A stretch of DNA of 64,000 nucleotides from JAAGZL01 sp050297535 (GTDB lineage Bacteria > Pseudomonadota > Gammaproteobacteria > Chromatiales > Chromatiaceae): NCBI GenBank assembly GCA_050297535.1, contig JBNKSV010000009.1, positions 1 through 64,000 of the forward strand. The letters are read 5' to 3'. Of the stretch, positions 6,620 through 15,224 are shown one piece after another. Made by a program: the position numbers and the translations under genes. The notes under the pieces are model-generated. The model made no database searches. It saw nothing but the letters and a program-made list of their open reading frames with translations, and was not told the DNA's origin. Each line of letters begins with the position of its first letter. Position 1 is the first letter of the stretch.

Positions 6620-7546
6620 ATGACCCAAAGCGCTAGGAAAAACATTGTGGAAGAGACCACCCAGACGATCCTGGTTGACGGGGTCATTGATGGCGGACTA
6701 AGCAGCGAACCACTCAGCGCCTGCCTGATAGTCATTGCCGGTGGTGACATTGGACAACAGTATAAGATCAACATACGTCAGACCATGATCGGACGCTCCA
6801 TCAACGCCGACATCCAGGTCAATGACGACTCTGTCTCCAGAGATCATGCCTTCATCATCAAAGACAAAAACGGCTACCGCATAAGTGACAACGCCTCCAA
6901 AAACGGCTGCTTTGTAAATGATAACAAGGTTGATGAACGCTACCTGCTGGACGGCGATCTGCTACGCATCGGCAACACCATATTTAAATTCCTTTCCCGC
7001 AACAATATTGAGCAGGCCTACCACGAGGAACTGTTTAGACTGGCCAAGGTCGACGGCCTAACCAACGTATTTAACCGCCGCCACTTCAGCGACTCCCTGG
7101 AAAACGAGTTTGATCGCGCCCAGAGATACAACCGCGAATTATCTCTTCTGATGATCGACATCGACCACTTCAAGCAGGTAAACGACACCTATGGACACCG
7201 GGCTGGCGATCACATACTGAAATGTCTGGCCCGCATTTTCACCAGCCGTGCCCGCCGGGTCGATTCCGTGTGTCGTTATGGCGGCGAAGAGTTCGCCGTT
7301 ATCATACCCGAGGTGAACATCATCGGGGCATACAAATTTGCCAGTGTGCTCAGGGAAGCAGTTGCCAAACATAAATTCAAATTCGAACAACACGAGATAC
7401 CCATCACCATATCCATTGGCATATCCGACGTGATGGAAGAGTTCCAGTCTGCTGATGAACTGGTAGAGGCCGCGGACAGACGACTATATCTGGCCAAACA
7501 AAACGGAAGAGACTGCGTCGTTTCGGTTGACCAATACTCGGATTAA
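6620..7546 (+). CDS. Diguanylate cyclase with N-terminal FHA domain
   Basis: Predicted to make cyclic di-GMP from two GTP. Residues about 40-125 form a forkhead-associated phosphopeptide-binding domain (GRS at 58-60, SRDH at 73-76, NG at 95-96). Residues about 140-305 form a GGDEF domain with an intact active-site GGEEF (221-225) and an RxxD inhibitory site five residues upstream (212-215), so product feedback is likely. There is no signal peptide or membrane segment; it should be cytoplasmic. The FHA domain suggests control by a Ser/Thr kinase partner, none of which is in the window. A GGGGG ribosome site precedes the ATG and a TATAAT box lies at 6527-6532. Confidence 0.93.
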   Translation: MTQSARKNIVEETTQTILVDGVIDGGLSSEPLSACLIVIAGGDIGQQYKINIRQTMIGRSINADIQVNDDSVSRDHAFIIKDKNGYRISDNASKNGCFVNDNKVDERYLLDGDLLRIGNTIFKFLSRNNIEQAYHEELFRLAKVDGLTNVFNRRHFSDSLENEFDRAQRYNRELSLLMIDIDHFKQVNDTYGHRAGDHILKCLARIFTSRARRVDSVCRYGGEEFAVIIPEVNIIGAYKFASVLREAVAKHKFKFEQHEIPITISIGISDVMEEFQSADELVEAADRRLYLAKQNGRDCVVSVDQYSD

Positions 7547-7623
7547 TCGCCAAATATCCCCCGCACAAAATCTAGCCATAGAAATACTTCACTTGAATTT
7601 ATCCCATTGATAATTCAGAATTT

Positions 7624-7648
7624 GCCGTTTAGAAGTAACAGAAACGGC
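7624..7648 (+). promoter_or_regulatory. Hairpin just upstream of the hemA start codon
   Basis: gccgttt (7624-7630) and aaacggc (7642-7648) pair around an 11-base loop, ending four bases before the hemA ATG. It would cover the place where the ribosome site should be, and no strong Shine-Dalgarno sequence is otherwise seen. Translational control of hemA is a possibility only. Confidence 0.35.
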
Positions 7649-7652
7649 ACCC

Positions 7653-8921
7653 ATGTCACTGCTCGTCCTAGGTCTAAACCATAAAACAGCGCCGGTAGAT
7701 ATCCGCGAACGCATTACCTTCGGTCCGGATATCATCGTGGGTGCGTTGCGCAGCCTGCTGGAAAAGGTAGGGCTGAACGAGGCCGTTATCCTCTCAACCT
7801 GCAACCGCACCGAGATATATTGCGGCTTGGCTGATTCAGAACAGGACGAGATCAGCCAATGGCTGAGCGACTTCCACGGAATCGAACTGGAGACCATCTC
7901 CCCATATTTGTACCGCCATGAAGACAAAGGCGCCATCCAACATCTGCTGCAAGTGGCCTGCGGCCTGGACTCCATGGTGCTGGGTGAACCGCAGATCCTG
8001 GGACAAGTTAAGGCCGCATACCAGACCGCCAACGTAGCCAAGGCTACCGGAAAACTGCTGGGCCGACTGTTTCAACACGCCTTTTCGGTAGCCAAGCAAG
8101 TTCGTACCGATACCGCCATTGGCTGCAGTCCGGTATCCGTAGCCTTCGCCGCCGTGAGCCTGGCGCGCCAGATCTTTAGCGATCTTTCAGAACAGACCGC
8201 CATGCTGATCGGCGCCGGCGAGACCATAGAACTCGCGGCCCGGCATCTGCATCAGCACGGGATCGGGCGCATAATCGTCGCCAACCGTACCCTGGACCGG
8301 GCCCACAGTCTGGCAAACCAGTTCGACGGCTTCGCCATCTCCCTAACCGAGATCTCTACCCATCTGGCCGAAGCGGACATTATCATTTCATCCACCGCCA
8401 GCCCCCTGCCGATCCTGGGCAAGGGCGCAGTCGAAAGCGCCCTGCAAAAACGCAAACACCAGCCGATGTTCATGGTGGACATAGCCGTACCCAGAGATAT
8501 TGAAGCCGAGGTCGGCAACCTGGATGACGTATATCTCTACACCGTGGATGACCTGGACGAGGTGATCCAGGAGAACATGCGCTCTCGCCAGGAGGCGGCA
8601 TTGCAGGCGCAGGAGATCATTGAACAGCACACCGAAGAGTTTATGGGGTGGCTGCGTTCCCTGGATGCGGTCAGTATCATCCAGAACTATCGCGGTCAGG
8701 CCGAGAATATCCGTGATGAGGTACTAGAGCGCGCCCTGCGCCAATTACACAGCGGCAAAGATCCGGAAGAGGTGCTACGCTACTTGGCACATACCCTGAC
8801 CAACAAGATCCTGCACACCCCCAGCACCCAGATTCGTCAGGCCGGTTATCAGGGCCAACAGTCTCTACTCAAGGCCGCAGACGCCTTGTTCAAGACCAAA
8901 GAGATCGGCAATAAAAAATGA
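7653..8921 (+). CDS. hemA: Glutamyl-tRNA reductase
   Basis: Reduces glutamyl-tRNA to glutamate-1-semialdehyde with NADPH, the first committed step of C5 haem synthesis. The 422-residue protein has the N-terminal GLNHKTAPVDIRE, the catalytic Cys50 in STCNRTEIYC, SMVLGEPQILGQVK, the NADPH-binding MLIGAGETIEL and the dimerisation helix region at the C terminus. Its last four bases overlap prfA in ATGA, indicating translational coupling, as in many Gammaproteobacteria. Confidence 0.97.
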   Translation: MSLLVLGLNHKTAPVDIRERITFGPDIIVGALRSLLEKVGLNEAVILSTCNRTEIYCGLADSEQDEISQWLSDFHGIELETISPYLYRHEDKGAIQHLLQVACGLDSMVLGEPQILGQVKAAYQTANVAKATGKLLGRLFQHAFSVAKQVRTDTAIGCSPVSVAFAAVSLARQIFSDLSEQTAMLIGAGETIELAARHLHQHGIGRIIVANRTLDRAHSLANQFDGFAISLTEISTHLAEADIIISSTASPLPILGKGAVESALQKRKHQPMFMVDIAVPRDIEAEVGNLDDVYLYTVDDLDEVIQENMRSRQEAALQAQEIIEQHTEEFMGWLRSLDAVSIIQNYRGQAENIRDEVLERALRQLHSGKDPEEVLRYLAHTLTNKILHTPSTQIRQAGYQGQQSLLKAADALFKTKEIGNKK

Positions 8922-10003
8922 ACCCCTCCATCCGCAATAAACTTGACCGGATCAGCGATCGGTTCGAGGAGATAACCGCGCTCCTGGCCGAACCTGAAGT
9001 ACAGAACGACCAAAACCGCTTCCGCTCTCTCAGCCAGGAATACGCCCAGCTTGATCCCGTGGTCGGCTGTTACAACCGCTACCGCGACCTGGAACAGGAT
9101 ATCGAAAACGCCCGGGAGATGCTGCAGGACCCGGAGATGGCGGAACTGGCCAAAGACGAACTGGATGCAGCAGAACAGAGGCGTACTGAACTAGAACCGG
9201 AATTGCAACTACTGCTGATCCCGCCCGACCCCAACGATGAACGCAACATCTTCCTGGAGGTGCGCGCCGGTACCGGCGGCTCCGAGGCTGCGCTGTTCGC
9301 GGGCGACCTGCAACGCATGTACGCCCGCTTCGCCGAGCTGCAGGGTTGGAAGGTGGAGATCATCAGCGAAAGTCTGGGAGAACAGGGCGGATACAAAGAA
9401 GTGATATGCCGCATCAGTGGCCGCAATGTCTATTCCAAACTCAAGTTTGAATCGGGCACTCATCGGGTGCAGCGCGTCCCCGAGACCGAATCCCAGGGAC
9501 GCATCCACACCTCAGCCTGTACCGTGGCTATCCTGGCCGAGGCCGAAGATATCGACCATATAGAACTGAACGCCAACGATCTGCGCATCGACACCTACCG
9601 CGCTTCCGGAGCCGGTGGCCAGCATGTAAACAAGACTGATTCAGCGGTACGCATTACCCACCTGCCCAGCGGCATCGTGGTGGAGTGCCAGGATGAACGC
9701 TCCCAACATAAAAACAAGGCGCGCGCCATGTCCCTGCTCCAAGCCAAACTGCTGGCGACCGCCCAGCAGGCACAGACCAGCGAACAGGCCATGGACCGTA
9801 AACTCCAGGTCGGCAGCGGCGACCGCTCGGAACGCATCCGCACCTACAACTTCCCGCAAAACCGACTGACCGACCACCGCATCAACCTGACCCTCTACAA
9901 ATTAGATGAGATAATTCAAGGAGATATGAGCCAGGTTATCGACCCGCTGATTCATGAATTCCAGGCAGAACAGCTCACGTCGCTGGCAGCAAGCCAGATT
10001 TGA
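8918..10003 (+). CDS. prfA: Peptide chain release factor 1
   Basis: Recognises UAA and UAG stop codons and triggers peptide release. The 361-residue protein has the PxT-type tripeptide PET (188-190) in RVPETESQGRIHTSACT and the catalytic GGQ (233-235) in GAGGQHVNKTDSA. Overlaps hemA by four bases; prmC, which methylates the GGQ glutamine, follows after 82 bases. Confidence 0.97.
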   Translation: MNPSIRNKLDRISDRFEEITALLAEPEVQNDQNRFRSLSQEYAQLDPVVGCYNRYRDLEQDIENAREMLQDPEMAELAKDELDAAEQRRTELEPELQLLLIPPDPNDERNIFLEVRAGTGGSEAALFAGDLQRMYARFAELQGWKVEIISESLGEQGGYKEVICRISGRNVYSKLKFESGTHRVQRVPETESQGRIHTSACTVAILAEAEDIDHIELNANDLRIDTYRASGAGGQHVNKTDSAVRITHLPSGIVVECQDERSQHKNKARAMSLLQAKLLATAQQAQTSEQAMDRKLQVGSGDRSERIRTYNFPQNRLTDHRINLTLYKLDEIIQGDMSQVIDPLIHEFQAEQLTSLAASQI

Positions 10004-10085
10004 CTATAATTAATACGTGTTTTATGCCGGATTTTACTGATCCATGGCATGTTCTCTGTATCCAGAACGTGATTAAATATTAGCC

Positions 10086-10946
10086 ATGCATCCAGAACAG
10101 ACCCAGACGATCGCATTAGCCCTGGAGCTCGGGATCGAGAGGCTTACCGGCACCCCCAACACCATACCCAGACTGGAAGCTGAGGTGATGCTGTCATCCC
10201 TCCTGGACAAACCCCGAACCTATCTGGTGGCCTGGCCGGAAATGCAGCTTTCTCCGGAACAGACCCAATGCTTCCAGGAGATGATAGAACGCCGCACCAC
10301 CGGCGAACCTATTGCGTACATTACCGGCAGCCGTGAATTCTGGTCGCTCAACCTTGAGGTTACGCCGGACACACTAATCCCCAGACCGGAGACCGAGACC
10401 CTAGTGGAAAGGGCCCTGGAGCATATCCCGGAAGGAAGGGCTATGCGCATAGCCGACCTGGGGACTGGCAGCGGCGCCATAGCAGCCGCCATAGCCAGCG
10501 AACGTCCGCTGTGCGACATAATCGCCACCGATTTTTCTCCCAGGACCCTTCAAGTGGCACAGCGCAATTTCCGCCGCCTGGGACTCAGCAACATCAAGAC
10601 CTGCACGGGAGAGTGGTGTCGGGCGCTACCTGCGGGGGTTAAATTCGACATCATCGTAAGCAATCCGCCCTACGTCGCAGATGGCGACGGCCACCTAGCC
10701 CACAATGGCCTCCCCTGGGAACCGCAAAGGGCGTTACGCTCCGGAGATGACGGCCTGGATGATATCCACAGGATAATAGAAGAAACGCCAGAATATATAG
10801 CGCCCAATGGTTGGCTGTTCCTGGAGCACGGCTTTGATCAAGGCGTCCGGGTCAGATCTCTACTGCAAGAGGCAGGATTTTCTGGCGTACGCACCAGCCA
10901 GGATCTGGCCGGGCATGACCGGGTAAGCATAGGCCAAATAAGCTAG
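10086..10946 (+). CDS. prmC: Release factor glutamine methyltransferase
   Basis: Methylates the GGQ glutamine of release factors with S-adenosylmethionine. The 286-residue protein has an N-terminal helical domain, the link region GEPIAYITGSREFWS, motif I DLGTGSGAI (124-132) and the substrate-binding NPPY (193-196). It completes the hemA-prfA-prmC set. In many relatives moeB comes next; here a 4 kb block (11077-14869) lies in between. Confidence 0.96.
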   Translation: MHPEQTQTIALALELGIERLTGTPNTIPRLEAEVMLSSLLDKPRTYLVAWPEMQLSPEQTQCFQEMIERRTTGEPIAYITGSREFWSLNLEVTPDTLIPRPETETLVERALEHIPEGRAMRIADLGTGSGAIAAAIASERPLCDIIATDFSPRTLQVAQRNFRRLGLSNIKTCTGEWCRALPAGVKFDIIVSNPPYVADGDGHLAHNGLPWEPQRALRSGDDGLDDIHRIIEETPEYIAPNGWLFLEHGFDQGVRVRSLLQEAGFSGVRTSQDLAGHDRVSIGQIS

Positions 10947-11076
10947 ACTCCCAAAAACAGCCCCCACCAACAACTCCATCTCCGCACGAAGATCCCAACG
11001 CAATAACAGTGAAATCAAACTGACTCTATGTCACACTCACGCCTGCCTTAACCATACAAAACAGCGCCAAAATTAG

Positions 11077-12216
11077 ATGCACGTACGTATCCTCTTTCTG
11101 ATCTGTCTCCTGTTTATTTGCGGCATTGCCTGGAATGTTATGCAGCAGCCAGCCCCGGCTGGCTTCGCGGTACATGAGGAAATGCCCGATAATGGCCAAC
11201 CGGTGTATGAGACCTCGTTCGCAACCAATGGAGTTACTGCGGAGGTGCATAGTGCAGGCGCGGTCGAACTGAGCAATGGCGACATCCGGGCCGTTTGGTA
11301 CGGCGGCACCAGGGAAGGACATTCAGATGTTGCGATATACACCAACGTATGGGACGCAACCAGCGGAAGATGGGGACCAGAGCGTATTGCTATCGACCTG
11401 CCACAGACCCGCGCAGGCACTAAACGTTACACCCGCAAATTGGGAAATCCGGTCATCACCCGCGCCGCCAATAATGACCTTTGGTTGTTTTACGTAAGCG
11501 CCGTAGGCGGCTGGGCCACCAGCAGCATCAATCTAGCCATCTCCAAGGATGGGGGTGACACATGGGGAATGCCGAAGCGCCTAATCACCTCCCCGATCTT
11601 GAACCTTAGCACCCTGGTAAAGGGCAACCCTTTCCACTTCACCGATGGCAACATCGGCCTGCCGGTATACCATGAATTTCTGGGAAAATTCGGCGAACTG
11701 CTACGTATGGATAGCGCGGGCAATATCATTGATAAGACCCGTCTGGCCTGGGGACGAGATTCCCTACAGCCGGTGATCATCCCCTACTCGGAACAAGAAG
11801 CAATCTCCCTGCTGCGCTATGCCGGGGACCCGCCCAATCGCATCTTGGCGCAATATTCTGACGACGCCGGATTGAGCTGGCCGGAGCCAGCCAAGACCAA
11901 ACTACCGAACCCAAACGCCGCCATCACCGGCATCAGCATAAATGGCGGCAAACGCATGTTGATGGTCTTCAACGATCACCCCGAAGAGCGGGACAAACTA
12001 AGCCTGGCCGTTTCCGATGACCGCGGGGCCAGCTGGAAGGTGGTCCACATATTTGAGCAATGGGCTGAAGAACAGAAAGACAAGAAGCAAGGCTACTCCT
12101 ATCCCAGCCTTATCCAGACCAGCAATGGCGATTTTCACCTGGTATATTCCTGGAATGTGCGAAAGATAAAGCACGTCCACTTTAATCAGGCATGGCTGGA
12201 GTCCCGCATCCCATGA
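11077..12216 (+). CDS. Exported Asp-box (BNR) protein, sialidase-like
   Basis: A 379-residue protein with an N-terminal hydrophobic segment (about residues 4-20) that should export or anchor it. Three Asp boxes, SKDGGDTW (156-163), SDDAGLSW (261-268) and SDDRGASW (313-320), and the C-terminal YSYPSLIQTSNGDFHLVY identify a sialidase-type beta-propeller of the BNR_2 kind. I do not see a convincing full set of sialidase catalytic residues, so glycosidase activity is unproven; the name exo-alpha-sialidase should not be taken literally. Its stop overlaps the start of a membrane-protein gene in ATGA, so the two are probably translated together. Confidence 0.85.
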   Translation: MHVRILFLICLLFICGIAWNVMQQPAPAGFAVHEEMPDNGQPVYETSFATNGVTAEVHSAGAVELSNGDIRAVWYGGTREGHSDVAIYTNVWDATSGRWGPERIAIDLPQTRAGTKRYTRKLGNPVITRAANNDLWLFYVSAVGGWATSSINLAISKDGGDTWGMPKRLITSPILNLSTLVKGNPFHFTDGNIGLPVYHEFLGKFGELLRMDSAGNIIDKTRLAWGRDSLQPVIIPYSEQEAISLLRYAGDPPNRILAQYSDDAGLSWPEPAKTKLPNPNAAITGISINGGKRMLMVFNDHPEERDKLSLAVSDDRGASWKVVHIFEQWAEEQKDKKQGYSYPSLIQTSNGDFHLVYSWNVRKIKHVHFNQAWLESRIP

Positions 12217-12842
12217 GCAATATTGCACCCATCATAGGTATCGGCGGCCATGCCCTGCTCTTGTCGGCTATAGTTCTGCGGCTTGCCTGCGCCTTTAATC
12301 TACAAAAAGGCCTCTCCTACACCCTGACCATCATCGCCCTGATCTCAGTAACAATTCCGATCGGAACCATGTCTTGCGCGCAGATTACCAGAGGTATCTT
12401 TGGAGATATGACTATCACCAGCATGATCATGCTAGGATATTTCCTTGTCTTCCCCACGACATCCCGTAGCAAATCCAGACAGCTATTTATCCTTGCAGCC
12501 ATTATCGGAGCAATGCTCTATCCGGCCGCTTTGGGGCTAGGCATGATCGACCCGTATCAATGGGGCTATCTGAATAACTATCGCGGAATTGCCACCCCTA
12601 TGCTATTTTTGGCTTCCCTGGTCGCGATCGTCCTGCTTGCTGCGCGCTTAAACAACGATCTCATATTGTTATGCCTAGCCGCTGCCACAGGAGCATTTCT
12701 GATCGGAGCACTGGAATCAAAAAATATCTGGGATTATCTGATTGACCCCATGCTGGTATTGTTTGGCCTAGCCAGAATCGGCATAGAGTACATAAAACAA
12801 CTTATTGGAAATATACGTGCGCGAACATATCTCTACCATTGA
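12213..12842 (+). CDS. Multi-pass membrane protein of unknown function
   Basis: A 209-residue hydrophobic protein with about six or seven predicted membrane spans and short connecting loops, for example IIALISVTIPIGTMSCA and LFLASLVAIVLLAARL. I do not recognise the family. The start ATG at 12213 overlaps the TGA of the sialidase-like gene, preferred over the longer frame starting at 12192. It overlaps the next membrane-protein gene by about 26 bases, so the three form a compact unit. Confidence 0.75.
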   Translation: MSNIAPIIGIGGHALLLSAIVLRLACAFNLQKGLSYTLTIIALISVTIPIGTMSCAQITRGIFGDMTITSMIMLGYFLVFPTTSRSKSRQLFILAAIIGAMLYPAALGLGMIDPYQWGYLNNYRGIATPMLFLASLVAIVLLAARLNNDLILLCLAAATGAFLIGALESKNIWDYLIDPMLVLFGLARIGIEYIKQLIGNIRARTYLYH

Positions 12843-13506
12843 AAAGTCCGTACTAGGGTTCGTCATTGTCGTAACCTTGTCCAGTATTGCGACTAAATAC
12901 ATAAATAACGATTTCTATGTAACGTATGTAGTTGCAGAAGATAAAATCGTTGAGTGGCTTACCGTCGTCGGACTGGCGCTGACCTCTCTAGCGTGTTTTC
13001 ATCGTGTAATAAACCTAAAGGGTAAAAAGCCGGTTCTTTTCATTGTAATGACGGCATTGCTCGGACTGGTTTTTTTCTTTGGGGCCGGAGAAGAGATCTC
13101 CTGGGGGCAGCGCATATTCCATGTCCAAAGCTCTGATTTCTTCCTGCAAAACAACGCCCAGGGCGAGACCAACTTGCATAATCTGGTCGTGGGCGGCAAG
13201 AAAATCAACAAGCTGGTATTCGGTATTGGGCTGCAGCTGATACTGCTCACCTATCTGCTAGTTCTGGTGCCACTCTACAAACGCAAACAGGGACTCAGAG
13301 CATTCCTGGACCGTTTTGCCGTACCCATAGCGAAGACATATCAGGTAATAGGCTACTTTGTGGTATTGATACTGATCCAGGTGATGATGGACGATTCCAA
13401 AAAAGGAGAACTGGTGGAGTTTGCCGGTTCTTTCCTGTTTTTCCTCAATATCGCATTTCCATACAACAGAGAGTTATTCCAACCAGACAGTGCTGCAACG
13501 GACTAA
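12817..13506 (+). CDS. Membrane protein with EEISWGQR motif, unknown function
   Basis: A protein of about 229 residues with some five membrane spans. The segment GAGEEISWGQRIF at the end of a span and the later QGETNLHNL stand out as polar, likely conserved elements: paired Glu, Arg, and an Asn-Leu-His-Asn set. They look like active-site or metal-ligand positions in a membrane enzyme, but this is inference. The GTG at 12817 is chosen; a TTG at 12805 is an alternative. Overlaps the previous gene and ends just before the terminator shared with gltA. AT content is higher than in the neighbours. Confidence 0.75.
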   Translation: MREHISTIEKSVLGFVIVVTLSSIATKYINNDFYVTYVVAEDKIVEWLTVVGLALTSLACFHRVINLKGKKPVLFIVMTALLGLVFFFGAGEEISWGQRIFHVQSSDFFLQNNAQGETNLHNLVVGGKKINKLVFGIGLQLILLTYLLVLVPLYKRKQGLRAFLDRFAVPIAKTYQVIGYFVVLILIQVMMDDSKKGELVEFAGSFLFFLNIAFPYNRELFQPDSAATD

Positions 13507-13520
13507 CCGGCAATAAAAAA

Positions 13521-13547
13521 GCCCCGCCGTTTTTATCCAGACGGGGC
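13521..13547 (-). terminator. Terminator of gltA (also closes the plus-strand cassette)
   Basis: Stem gccccg (13521-13526) with cggggc (13542-13547). On the minus strand it is followed by TTTTTTATTG, a good U tract, about 20 bases after the gltA stop. Lies between the converging gltA and membrane-protein genes. Confidence 0.8.
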
Positions 13548-13567
13548 GCAAATAGTTCTGGACCTTC

Positions 13568-14869
13568 CTATGAGCCGCGTTTGTCCATTGGCACCCAATT
13601 CCTCTCTGTGGCGCCTACATAAAGCTGACGCGGACGACCGATCGATTGCCGCTCATCCCTGATCATCTCTATCCACTGGCTGATCCAACCAACGGAACGG
13701 GCCAATGCGAAGATCACGGTAAACATATTGGTAGGAATTCCGATAGCCCGGAGTATGATACCTGAATAAAAATCGACGTTCGGATAGAGCTTCTTCTCGA
13801 TAAAATACTCGTCTTCCAGTGCAATCTTCTCTAACGCCATGGCGATTTGAAATAGCGGATCATCCTTACGCCCGGTCTCTTCTAACACGCCCTTTGCCGC
13901 TTCACGTAGCACCTTGGCACGTGGGTCGTAATTTTTGTACACACGGTGGCCAAAACCCATGAGACGGAACTTGTCTTGAGGATCACGGGCGCGCTTAATG
14001 TATTCACTCACTCGATCTGGGGTGCCGATCTCATTTAACATGCGCAACACGGCCTCGTTGGCTCCGCCATGAGCTGGACCCCAGAGGGCGCTTATACCAG
14101 CGGATATACAGGCAAATGGGTTGGCCTGGCTCGACCCCGCCAAACGCACCGTAGCCGTCGAGGCATTCTGTTCATGGTCCGCGTGCAAAATAAATATTTT
14201 ATCCATGGCATCCACAATAACCGGGGACACCTGGTACTCCTCACAAGGAGTTGCAAACATCATATGCAGAAAGTTTTCCGCAAACGAGAGGTTATTTTTC
14301 GGATACATGAACGGCTGGCCGATATGATATTTATAGGTTACGGCGGCAATAGTGGGCAGCTTGGCCACGACTCGAATCGCCGAGATCTCGCGGTGCTTGG
14401 AATTATTAATATCCAACGAATCATGGTAGAAAGCGGACAGGGCGCCGACCACCCCGACCATCACAGCCATCGGGTGCGCATCCCGCCGGAAGCCCTTAAA
14501 AAACTGCAACAGCTGCTCGTGCACCATGGTGTGCTCTGTGACCAGACGGCTGAAGTGTTCAAACTGGGATTTGGTCGGTAATTCGCCATACATCAGGAGA
14601 TAGCAGGTCTCAAGATAGTTGCTCTTCTCCGCCAATTGCTCAATGGGATACCCACGATGCTGCAGGATACCCTTTTCACCATCAATAAAGGTTATCTTGC
14701 TTTCGCAGGAGGCCGTGGCCCGAAAGCCTGGATCGAGCATAAACAGGCCAAAGTCTCTGTAGAAACTAGTGCAATCGACCACCGCCGGACCAGTGGAGCC
14801 TTCAATAATGGGCAGCTCGATCTCCTTGCCAGTGCGATTATCGCGAAACGTCATTGAGTTCTTAGACAT
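13568..14869 (-). CDS. gltA: Citrate synthase
   Basis: Condenses oxaloacetate and acetyl-CoA in the TCA cycle. The 433-residue protein is the hexameric type II form typical of Gram-negative bacteria. It contains the active-site segments WGPAHGGANEAVL and MGFGHRVYKNYDPRA (catalytic histidines) and NVDFYSGII (catalytic aspartate), and starts MSKNSMTFRDNRTGKEIEL. The ATG at 14869 has GGGGG five bases upstream; the GTG two codons earlier overlaps that site. It is a lone gene between the membrane cassette and moeB, on the opposite strand. Confidence 0.97.
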   Translation of the reverse strand: MSKNSMTFRDNRTGKEIELPIIEGSTGPAVVDCTSFYRDFGLFMLDPGFRATASCESKITFIDGEKGILQHRGYPIEQLAEKSNYLETCYLLMYGELPTKSQFEHFSRLVTEHTMVHEQLLQFFKGFRRDAHPMAVMVGVVGALSAFYHDSLDINNSKHREISAIRVVAKLPTIAAVTYKYHIGQPFMYPKNNLSFAENFLHMMFATPCEEYQVSPVIVDAMDKIFILHADHEQNASTATVRLAGSSQANPFACISAGISALWGPAHGGANEAVLRMLNEIGTPDRVSEYIKRARDPQDKFRLMGFGHRVYKNYDPRAKVLREAAKGVLEETGRKDDPLFQIAMALEKIALEDEYFIEKKLYPNVDFYSGIILRAIGIPTNMFTVIFALARSVGWISQWIEMIRDERQSIGRPRQLYVGATERNWVPMDKRGS

Positions 14870-15224
14870 TACCACCCCCTATCTTCTAACTGAAGCCGTC
14901 AGGCGTTTGGCAGCCTATCAAGGTTGCTGTTTTATCTGCCTATCTCAAAAATCCAGAAAATTGGCTTTGCAGACGCCTGGTGAAAAATGCTGGCCAAACC
15001 TGTCTATACATCTTAATAAAAGCATGGCCCATCATTGATTTCAATAATAGTATCTTATCCCCGCATAAACAACCTGCGGGGCAAACAATAACTTTGATAG
15101 AATCTATTGAGACAAATTATCCAACGTACCGCTCCGATATTTCGTATTAATTACACATTTCTCAGGCCAACCCTTTTAGGATAGGATTCGCCATTAGAGA
15201 AACAGTTAACCAAACCAGTAAACA
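14870..15224. other. 355-base intergenic region between gltA and moeB
   Basis: Holds the divergent control regions of gltA (minus) and moeB (plus). A hairpin ccccgca/tgcgggg lies at 15059-15081 without a T run on either strand. I see no convincing open frame, tRNA or strong promoter match. Confidence 0.6.

Noticed and set aside
15059..15081. Hairpin in the gltA-moeB region as a terminator
   Set aside because: No T run on either strand and no gene ends there.
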